A stretch of DNA of 64,000 nt from Marinobacterium lutimaris (GTDB taxonomy: Bacteria; Pseudomonadota; Gammaproteobacteria; Pseudomonadales; Balneatricaceae), in NCBI RefSeq assembly GCF_900108065.1, contig NZ_FNVQ01000002.1, positions 805,883-869,882 on the forward strand, in the 5' to 3' direction. The notes under the pieces are model-generated. The model saw only the letters and a list, made by a program, of their open reading frames with translations, was not told the origin of the DNA and made no database searches. Of the stretch, positions 58,348-64,000 are shown piece after piece; the stretch's first letter is position 1; the number at the start of each line of letters is the position of its first letter. Both the position numbers and the translations under genes were made by a program.

Positions 58348-59754
58348 TTATACGGAGTAGTACAGGTCGTACTCGATCGGATGAGTAGTCATGTTGACAG
58401 TAGCTACTTCCTCACGCTTCAGAGCGATGTATGCACCGAGCATGTCGTCAGTGAATACGCCACCTTTGGTCAGGAACTCGCTGTCAGCTTCCAGAGCATC
58501 CAGAGCTTCAGCCAGAGTTTCGCAGACAGTCGGGATCTCAGCCGCTTCTTCCGGCTCCAGGTCGTACAGATCCTTGTCGGCAGCATCGCCCGGGTGGATC
58601 TTGTTCTGGATACCGTCAAGACCAGCCATCATCAGAGCCGCGAACGCCAGGTACGGGTTAGCGATCGGATCCGGGAAGCGGGTTTCGATACGACGACCTT
58701 TCGGGCTGGTCACGTAAGGAATACGGATGGAAGCAGAACGGTTACGGGCAGAGTATGCCAGCATTACCGGAGCTTCGAAGCCAGGTACCAGACGCTTGTA
58801 GGAGTTGGTGCCCGGGTTGCAAAGTGCGTTCAGCGCTTTAGCGTGCTTGATGATACCGCCGATGTAGTACAGGGCAGTTTCGCTCAGGCCAGCGTAAGCA
58901 TCACCTGCGAAGATGTTAACGCCATCTTTGGACAGGGACTGGTGAACGTGCATACCAGAACCGTTGTCGCCAACGATCGGCTTCGGCATGAAGGTAGCAG
59001 TTTTGCCGTAAGAGTGAGCGACGTTGTGTACGCAGTACTTCAGTACCTGTACTTCGTCAGCCTTGGCTACCAGGGTGTTACCGGCAACGCCGATTTCACA
59101 CTGACCAGCAGTTGCTACTTCGTGATGGTGTACTTCAACTTCCAGACCCATAGCGGTCATGGCGTCGCACATAGCACCACGCAGATCGTGCAGGGAGTCA
59201 ACCGGCGGAACCGGGAAGTAGCCGCCCTTAACGCGCGGACGGTGACCGGTGTTGCCACCTTCGAGCTTCATGGAAGAAGACCATGCAGCTTCTTCAGAGT
59301 TTACGGTGTAACCGCAACCGCTCATGTTGGTGTGCCACTCAACGGAATCAAATACGAAGAATTCCGGCTCAGGACCGAACATAGCGCTGTCAGCGATACC
59401 GGTAGACTTCAGGTATTCTTCTGCGCGCTTGGCAACAGAACGCGGGTCACGCTCGTAACCCAGACCAGTCATCGGCTCAACGATGTCGCAACGCACGATA
59501 ACAGTGGCATCTTCAGAGAACGGATCCAGCAGAGAAGCGCTGTCGTCCGGCATCAGGATCATGTCGGAGTCGTTGATACCTTTCCAGCCAGCGATGGAAG
59601 AACCATCGAACATTTTGCCTTCTTCGAAGAAGTCTTCGCCAACTTCGGTAACCGGCAGGGTCAGGTGCTGTTCCTTACCTTTGGAATCGGTAAAACGCAG
59701 GTCGACCCAGCGTGCTTCGCTTTCTTTAATGAGATTCAGAGTTTTCTCTGACAT
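58348..59754 (-). CDS. glnA: Glutamine synthetase, type I
   Basis: Makes glutamine from glutamate, ammonia and ATP. 468 residues, the bacterial dodecamer length. The beta-grasp N-domain is followed by [17 protein letters not shown] (about 50-66), metal motif [16 protein letters not shown]-binding segments and the adenylylation site Tyr397 in [11 protein letters not shown]. This is the beta-subtype that GlnE modifies. A sigma-54 promoter and NtrC sites lie upstream. Confidence 0.98.
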   Translation of the reverse strand: MSEKTLNLIKESEARWVDLRFTDSKGKEQHLTLPVTEVGEDFFEEGKMFDGSSIAGWKGINDSDMILMPDDSASLLDPFSEDATVIVRCDIVEPMTGLGYERDPRSVAKRAEEYLKSTGIADSAMFGPEPEFFVFDSVEWHTNMSGCGYTVNSEEAAWSSSMKLEGGNTGHRPRVKGGYFPVPPVDSLHDLRGAMCDAMTAMGLEVEVHHHEVATAGQCEIGVAGNTLVAKADEVQVLKYCVHNVAHSYGKTATFMPKPIVGDNGSGMHVHQSLSKDGVNIFAGDAYAGLSETALYYIGGIIKHAKALNALCNPGTNSYKRLVPGFEAPVMLAYSARNRSASIRIPYVTSPKGRRIETRFPDPIANPYLAFAALMMAGLDGIQNKIHPGDAADKDLYDLEPEEAAEIPTVCETLAEALDALEADSEFLTKGGVFTDDMLGAYIALKREEVATVNMTTHPIEYDLYYSV

Positions 59755-59843
59755 GTTACTCTCTCCACTCGATGAATTTGCCAGACGCTTAATTCTGCTT
59801 CAGTCGCCCGCTTTTTTAACGGGCTAACCATGCCGCATTTTAA

Positions 59844-59859
59844 AGCAACATACATGCCA
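59844..59859 (-). promoter_or_regulatory. Sigma-54 promoter of glnA
   Basis: On the minus strand TGGCATG-TATG-TTGCT, matching the -24/-12 consensus TGGCACG-N4-TTGCW at nearly every position with exact spacing. It lies 90 bp before the glnA ATG. Confidence 0.88.
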
Positions 59860-59968
59860 GCACCTAAATTGTGCTCTCGGCCCATAAAATCGGGCACGAA
59901 AACCCGAGCTTTAGAGTCGATAGGCACTACATTAGTGCACACTAAACGCAATAGCACCAACATAGAGC
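59860..59968 (-). promoter_or_regulatory. Three candidate NtrC-binding palindromes upstream of glnA
   Basis: All have GCAC-N7-GTGC or one or two mismatches: GCACCTAAATTGTGC (59860-59874, touching the -24 element), GCACTACATTAGTGC (59924-59938) and GCACCAACATAGAGC (59954-59968). The last two start 30 bp apart, about three helical turns, as in the strong E. coli glnA enhancer pair. The third differs from a known E. coli glnA site at only two positions, from memory. Confidence 0.75.
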
Positions 59969-60122
59969 ACAGCTAGCAATGGTGCGGCGATCTGTCCCGC
60001 GACCCCAAGATCATACCTCAACGCTCGGGCTTCAGTCTCGACTTGATCGATTCAAAGTGGATATAAAGCACTCAGCTTCACCTAATGTTCAGACAGTAAT
60101 CGATTGTTCTCCACCCCTTGCG

Positions 60123-60128
60123 TATAAT
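60123..60128 (+). promoter_or_regulatory. -10 element of typA
   Basis: Perfect TATAAT 34 bp before the GTG start of typA; no good -35 at 17 bp. The 59755-60161 region thus holds the glnA enhancer/promoter on one side and the typA promoter on the other. Confidence 0.5.
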
Positions 60129-60161
60129 GCTCGCCTTTAGAATCAAACCAGGTATATCCGT

Positions 60162-61976
60162 GTGATCGAAAAACTCAGAAATATCGCCATTATCGCTCAC
60201 GTCGACCATGGCAAAACTACGCTTGTCGACAAGCTGCTGCAGCAGTCAGGAACCCTCACACGCCGTGACGAAGGTGCCGAGCGCATCATGGATTCCAATG
60301 ACCAGGAGCGCGAGCGCGGCATTACTATTCTGGCGAAGAACACGGCTATCCGCTGGAACGACTACCGCATCAATATCGTCGACACTCCGGGACACGCCGA
60401 CTTCGGTGGTGAGGTTGAACGTGTACTCTCCATGGTCGACTCCGTTCTGCTGCTGGTCGATGCTGTTGACGGCCCGATGCCGCAGACCCGCTTCGTAACC
60501 CAGAAAGCCTTTGCTCGCGGCCTGCGCCCGATCGTTGTTATCAACAAGATCGACCGCCCGGGTGCCCGTCCTGACTGGGTCATGGACCAGGTGTTCGACC
60601 TGTTCGACAACCTTGGCGCCACCGATGAGCAGCTAGACTTCCCGGTTGTTTACGCGTCCGCGATCAACGGTATTGCCGGTAACGACCCCGACGCGATGGC
60701 TGAAGATATGCAGCCGCTGTTCGAAGCGATCGTTGAACACGTCGATCCGCCTACCGTCGACACCGAAGGTCCGTTCCAGATGCAGATCTCCGCACTGGAC
60801 TACAACAGCTTCGTTGGCGTTATCGGTGTAGGTCGAGTATCCCGCGGTAAGGTCAAGACCAATACCCAGGTCAAGGTTATCGACAGCCACGCCGGCGTGC
60901 GTAACGGCCGCGTACTGAAGATCATGGGCTACCACGGTCTCGAGCGTATTGAAGTAGACAGCGCCCAGGCTGGCGACATTATCTGCATCACCGGTCTCGA
61001 TGAGCTGAACATCTCCGATACGCTGTGCAGCCCTGACGTGGTCGAAGCACTGCCGGCCCTGTCTGTAGATGAGCCGACCGTGTCCATGACCTTCCAGGTC
61101 AACGACTCCCCGTTCGCGGGCCAGGATGGCAAGTTCATCACCAGCCGCAACATCAAGGACCGTCTGGATCGCGAACTTATCCACAACGTGGCGCTGCGTG
61201 TTGAGCAGGGCGACTCCCCGGAGAAGTTCAAGGTATCCGGCCGTGGCGAACTGCACCTGTCGGTACTGATCGAAAGCATGCGTCGCGAAGGCTTCGAGCT
61301 GGGTGTTTCCCGTCCCGAAGTTATCCAGAAAGAGATCGACGGCGAGATTCAGGAACCGTACGAGCTGGTCATGCTGGACGTTGAAGAGCAGCACCAGGGC
61401 TCCATCATCGAAGAGCTGGGCAAGCGTCGTGGCGACATGACCAACATGGAAGTGGATGGTAAGGGCCGCGTACGCCTGACCTTCATGATTCCGTCCCGCG
61501 GCCTGATCGGCTTCCGCAGCATGTTCCTGACCATGACCTCCGGTACCGGCATCATGACCTCCATCTTCGACCACTATGGTCCGGTCAACAAAGGTGAAGT
61601 GGTTAGCCGTAACAACGGCGTACTGGTTTCCATGGTCAACGGTAAAGTGCTCGGCTATGCGCTGTTCAGCCTGCAGGAGCGCGGCCGTCTGTTTATCGAT
61701 CCGAACATCGATGTCTACGAAGGCATGGTTATCGGTATCCACAGCCGCTCCAACGACCTGGTCGTTAACCCGACCAAGGGCAAGCAGCTGACCAACGTCC
61801 GTGCCTCCGGTACCGACGAGAACATCGTGCTGACACCGCCGATCAAGTTCACCCTGGAGCAGGCGCTGGACTTTATCGAGGATGACGAGTTGGTTGAAGT
61901 TACTCCGGCCGCAATCCGCATCCGCAAAAAGCTGCTCAAGGAAAACGAGCGCAAGCGTGCGAGCAGCAAGAAGTAA
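60162..61976 (+). CDS. typA: Ribosome-associated GTPase TypA/BipA
   Basis: EF-G-like GTPase for 50S assembly and stress adaptation. 604 residues: G1 [15 protein letters not shown] (about 13-27), G3 [15 protein letters not shown]4 [10 protein letters not shown], then EF-G domains II, III and V and the BipA-specific C-terminal domain. The GTG start gives [10 protein letters not shown], as in E. coli. Confidence 0.97.
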   Translation: MIEKLRNIAIIAHVDHGKTTLVDKLLQQSGTLTRRDEGAERIMDSNDQERERGITILAKNTAIRWNDYRINIVDTPGHADFGGEVERVLSMVDSVLLLVDAVDGPMPQTRFVTQKAFARGLRPIVVINKIDRPGARPDWVMDQVFDLFDNLGATDEQLDFPVVYASAINGIAGNDPDAMAEDMQPLFEAIVEHVDPPTVDTEGPFQMQISALDYNSFVGVIGVGRVSRGKVKTNTQVKVIDSHAGVRNGRVLKIMGYHGLERIEVDSAQAGDIICITGLDELNISDTLCSPDVVEALPALSVDEPTVSMTFQVNDSPFAGQDGKFITSRNIKDRLDRELIHNVALRVEQGDSPEKFKVSGRGELHLSVLIESMRREGFELGVSRPEVIQKEIDGEIQEPYELVMLDVEEQHQGSIIEELGKRRGDMTNMEVDGKGRVRLTFMIPSRGLIGFRSMFLTMTSGTGIMTSIFDHYGPVNKGEVVSRNNGVLVSMVNGKVLGYALFSLQERGRLFIDPNIDVYEGMVIGIHSRSNDLVVNPTKGKQLTNVRASGTDENIVLTPPIKFTLEQALDFIEDDELVEVTPAAIRIRKKLLKENERKRASSKK

Positions 61977-61996
61977 AACTTACTTCCAGTAATACC

Positions 61997-62026
61997 AAGG
62001 GGCAGCATTCGCTGCCCCTTCTTTTT
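61997..62026 (+). terminator. Intrinsic terminator of typA
   Basis: Perfect 10-bp stem AAGGGGCAGC (61997-62006) and GCTGCCCCTT (62011-62020), 4-base loop, followed by CTTTTT. 20 bp after the typA stop. Confidence 0.93.
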
Positions 62027-62096
62027 CCAGCCCCTGTTTTACCCACCCTCAGCCGTCTTATACTGAGTTCTCCAGCCAGCAGACATGGAGAGCCCA

Positions 62097-63047
62097 ATGC
62101 GCACCCTCTACCCCGAAATCCAGGTTAATCAGGAATACCTTCTAGAAGTCGGACAGGGTCATCGCATCCATGTCGAAGAAAGCGGCAATCCTAATGGCAT
62201 ACCCGTGCTGTTCGTTCATGGTGGGCCTGGTGGAGGTTGCTCCCCCACTCACCGCCGTTTCTTCAATCCCGAAAAGTACCGCATCATTCTATTCGACCAG
62301 CGCGGCTGTGGCCGCTCGACGCCCCATGCCAGCCTTAAACAAAACACGACAGACGCACTGATCAGCGACATGGAACAGATCCGCGTGCACCTCGGCATCG
62401 AACGCTGGCTGCTATTCGGCGGCAGTTGGGGCTCAACCCTGAGCCTGGTCTATGCACAGGCTCACCCTGAGCGCGTCTGCGGATTGATTCTTCGAGGTAT
62501 TTTTCTCTGCAGGGAGCGCGATATCGGCTGGTTCTACCAGGATGGCGCGAGTTTCGTCTTCCCCGATTTCTGGCAGGACTATCTGGAGCCGATTCCGAAA
62601 GAAGAGCGTAACGACCTGCTCACTGCCTATTATGAAAGACTCACCTCGGATAACGAGCTGGTGCGCATGGCCGCTGCGAAAGCCTGGTCTGTCTGGGAGG
62701 GACGCTGCTCTACGCTAGACCCTAACCCTGAGATCGTCGACCACTTTGCCGATCCTCACTTCGCCCTGGCCATGGCCAGGATAGAGGCTCACTACTTTAT
62801 CAACGGCGCATTTATAAGACCAAACCAGATCCTGGACGATGCCGACAGGTTGAAAGAGATACCACTCACCATAGTGCATGGCCGCTACGATATGGTCTGC
62901 CCGGTGGAACAGGCCTTCGCACTGCAGCAGGCAGTACCGCATGCGGAACTCCACATCGTTCGCGATGCAGGGCACTCCGCCTTTGAACCAGGCATAAGCG
63001 ATAACCTGGTTCGTGCCACCGACCGATTTGCCGAAAGCCTCGCCTGA
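62097..63047 (+). CDS. pip: Prolyl aminopeptidase (proline iminopeptidase)
   Basis: Alpha/beta-hydrolase that removes N-terminal proline. Motifs: oxyanion HGGPGGGCSPTHRRFFNP, DQRGCGRSTPHA, nucleophile Ser in FGGSWGSTLSL (about 110), and the His in DAGHSAFEPG. I use ATG 62097 (MRTLYPEIQ, 316 aa). The in-frame ATG at 62085 is itself next to the GGAGA that serves as ribosome site for 62097. Confidence 0.93.
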   Translation: MRTLYPEIQVNQEYLLEVGQGHRIHVEESGNPNGIPVLFVHGGPGGGCSPTHRRFFNPEKYRIILFDQRGCGRSTPHASLKQNTTDALISDMEQIRVHLGIERWLLFGGSWGSTLSLVYAQAHPERVCGLILRGIFLCRERDIGWFYQDGASFVFPDFWQDYLEPIPKEERNDLLTAYYERLTSDNELVRMAAAKAWSVWEGRCSTLDPNPEIVDHFADPHFALAMARIEAHYFINGAFIRPNQILDDADRLKEIPLTIVHGRYDMVCPVEQAFALQQAVPHAELHIVRDAGHSAFEPGISDNLVRATDRFAESLA

Positions 63048-63059
63048 CAGAGAGAAGAG

Positions 63060-63497
63060 ATGAAAGGACTGATTCAACGCGTTAACCATGCCTCCGTTCG
63101 CGTAAACGGTGAAGAGATAGGCTCAATCCAGAAAGGCATTCTCTTACTGCTGGGTGTAGACAAGGAAGATGACCAGGCGAAGGCAGACAAACTGCTCCAT
63201 AAGGTAATGAACTACCGCATCTTTCCCGATGCAGACGGCCGCATGAACCTGAGCCTGGCTGACACCGGCTACGAACTGCTGGTGGTGTCCCAGTTCACCC
63301 TGGTCGCCGATACCCGCAAGGGTATGCGCCCAGGCTTTTCACGGGGAGCTACTCCTGAACTCGGCGAAGCGCTCTACGACTATTTCGTCGCCAAAGCCAA
63401 AGAGCCCGGGAACCGTATCCAGACCGGAGAGTTCGGCGCAGATATGAAGATCACTCTGGAAAACGATGGCCCCGTGACTTTTATGCTGGAGAGCTAA
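63060..63497 (+). CDS. dtd: D-aminoacyl-tRNA deacylase
   Basis: Hydrolyses D-amino acids from mischarged tRNA. 145 residues, family length. Key motifs SQFTLVADTRKGMRPGFSRGA (in two parts SQFTLVADTRKG and RPGFSRGA, about 77-100) and the Gly-cisPro motif NDGPVTFMLES at the C-terminus. 12 bp after pip with GAGAAGAG as ribosome site; probably co-transcribed. Confidence 0.96.
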   Translation: MKGLIQRVNHASVRVNGEEIGSIQKGILLLLGVDKEDDQAKADKLLHKVMNYRIFPDADGRMNLSLADTGYELLVVSQFTLVADTRKGMRPGFSRGATPELGEALYDYFVAKAKEPGNRIQTGEFGADMKITLENDGPVTFMLES

Positions 63498-63547
63498 ATC
63501 CCTTTTCTGCAAACCGGGAACAAGCGTCACCTTGAAGCCGATACAAA

Positions 63548-63597
63548 ATAGGATTTTTTCCTATACAACCTATTTTCATTTTCAGTGAAAATACCAT
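63548..63597 (+). promoter_or_regulatory. Palindrome-rich promoter region of the putative sRNA
   Basis: Two inverted repeats: ATAGGA-N5-TCCTAT (63548-63564) and ATTTTCA-N7-TGAAAAT (63572-63592). A weak -10 TACCAT lies at 63592-63597 with no -35, which suggests activator dependence. The first palindrome lies about 47 bp before the expected transcript start, a position where GacA boxes are found in Pseudomonas, but its bases do not match the TGTAAG-N6-CTTACA box. The second repeat could instead be a dtd terminator. Confidence 0.4.
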
Positions 63598-63602
63598 TCG
63601 AG

Positions 63603-63728
63603 GGTCGCAAGGATGCGTGTGAGATGACTGGATGCATGCCCTCTCTTACTTCACGGATGACGTAAGACTGGAAAGGAAGCCTGACGGGGCCCGTAGCTAC
63701 ACGGAAGTGTACCGGGCCTCTCCTTTTT
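63603..63728 (+). ncRNA. Putative RsmY/RsmZ/CsrB-type regulatory sRNA
   Basis: About 126 nt with six GGA motifs (63611, 63630, 63655, 63670, 63675, 63703). Three sit in the RsmA/CsrA consensus CANGGANG and in hairpin loops: CAAGGATG in CGCA-AGGA-TGCG (63606-63617), CACGGATG in TCA-CGGA-TGA nested in CTTAC/GTAAG (63645-63666), and CACGGAAG in TACAC-GGAA-GTGTA (63698-63711). The last hairpin is extended by GGCCCG/CGGGCC (63688-63693, 63713-63718) and followed by TTTTT (63724-63728) as terminator. Size and layout match RsmY/RsmZ, which titrate RsmA. 5' end estimated from a weak -10. Confidence 0.7.
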
Positions 63729-63819
63729 AAGCCGCTCTCGTAATTTCATCACTTCCGCTCTTCTCCAATCTTTATCACGGCCTGGATGATTCATCCTAGG
63801 CGCTGTATCGCCTGATTGG

Positions 63820-63845
63820 TGGAGCGACGTCCTCGTCGCGCTTGG
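63820..63845. repeat. REP-like palindrome, copy 1
   Basis: GTGGAGCGACG-TCCT-CGTCGCGC with a perfect GCGACG/CGTCGC stem (63824-63829, 63834-63839). The G-T-GGAG head followed by a GC hairpin resembles Pseudomonas-type REP elements. Confidence 0.55.
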
Positions 63846-63885
63846 CCGACTGGCTTTGAATTATCCACCGTGCTGGCTTCGATCG

Positions 63886-63906
63886 GCACGGGCGTACCTC
63901 CCGTGC
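63886..63906. repeat. Inverted repeat
   Basis: GCACGGG (63886-63892) and CCCGTGC (63900-63906), 7-base loop, between the two REP-like units. May be part of a composite intergenic element. Confidence 0.45.
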
Positions 63907-63932
63907 TTCGGTGCGGTGGCACGATAGCTTTG

Positions 63933-63960
63933 CGTAGGAGGGGCGGCCTCGTCGCGATTG
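63933..63960. repeat. REP-like palindrome, copy 2
   Basis: CGTAGGAGGGGCGGCCTCGTCGCGATTG in shorter parts: head GTAGGAG at 63934-63940 and tail CCTCGTCGCG at 63947-63956. It shares the GGAG head and the CCTCGTCGCG tail with copy 1, in the same orientation, but its stem is imperfect. The rest of 63730-64000 shows no ORF that I can support. Confidence 0.5.
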
Positions 63961-64000
63961 CTTGGGGTTATGCTTGGGGCGTTCGGTGCTGGGGAGGGGC

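Noticed and set aside
58135..59751. 538-codon open frame on the plus strand opposite glnA
   Set aside because: It is the complement of a highly conserved gene with strong codon bias, runs through the glnA terminator hairpin, and its translation shows no recognisable domain.
60633..61742. 369-codon open frame on the minus strand opposite typA
   Set aside because: Antisense shadow of typA with atypical composition (His-, Asp- and Val-rich).
63548..63564. ATAGGA-N5-TCCTAT as a classical GacA box
   Set aside because: Position is suggestive, but the bases do not match TGTAAG-N6-CTTACA, so I list it only as an unassigned palindrome.

Overview
The window is a continuous stretch of GC-rich bacterial chromosome, densely coded and almost all core genes. 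Gene order and content point to a Gammaproteobacterium between Pseudomonas and the marine Oceanospirillales (Marinobacterium-like; this placement is inference). Supporting points are a long FabY-type initiating ketoacyl synthase, a DUF1820 gene beside miaB, holD-rimI adjacency, glnA-ntrB-ntrC, the FlgO/FlgP/FlgT flagellar accessory set and an RsmY/RsmZ-like small RNA. I see no rRNA, tRNA, CRISPR array, prophage or insertion sequence.

Layout. 1-6225 (minus): rpsB-tsf-pyrH-frr-uppS-cdsA-rseP-bamA, the translation and envelope cluster, without the dxr gene that usually sits between cdsA and rseP. 6484-10320 (plus): map, glnD and a DUF1244 gene. 10338-12914: flgP and flgO diverging from flgT. 13072-14035: a ZapB-like coiled-coil protein and a class III cyclase-like protein. 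14107-18208: an OmpA lipoprotein, fabY, a small lipoprotein and yjjV. 18282-23654: prfC, a chemoreceptor and a RegB/RegA-type redox two-component pair. 23665-32708: a catabolic transport locus (GntR regulator, branched-chain-type ABC transporter, M20 carbamoylase-like hydrolase, amidase, LysR regulator). 32968-38018: an orphan CbiM-like permease, rimI, holD, leuA and a MalY/PatB-type lyase. 38065-41181: the complete EF-P system, epmA-efp diverging from epmB. 41313-47580: a lipoprotein, DUF1820, miaB-ybeZ-ybeY-corC-lnt. 47521-55532: a zinc-ribbon protein, a PstS/OmpA fusion, leuS-lptE-holA, a c-type cytochrome lipoprotein, a small hypothetical gene and trmL. 55582-59754: ntrC, ntrB and glnA. 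60162-63497: typA, pip and dtd. 63498-64000: non-coding, holding an Rsm-type sRNA and REP-like palindromes.

The most interesting signals are non-coding. (1) The 5' leader of epmA carries on the minus strand (about 39089-39180) an RNA that matches the c-di-GMP-I (GEMM-I) riboswitch aptamer at its conserved core. It is followed by a nine-codon upstream ORF whose stop overlaps the epmA start. This would tie c-di-GMP to EF-P beta-lysylation, a link I do not know to have been described. (2) Downstream of dtd (about 63603-63728) lies a roughly 125-nt element with six GGA motifs, three of them CANGGANG in hairpin loops, ending in a terminator. It looks like a CsrA/RsmA-titrating sRNA. (3) glnA has a textbook sigma-54 promoter with three NtrC-like palindromes, and ntrB has a further NtrC-like palindrome in its leader. 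Flagellar FlgO/P/T, a chemoreceptor, a c-di-GMP riboswitch and an Rsm-type RNA together suggest a motile organism that switches lifestyle.
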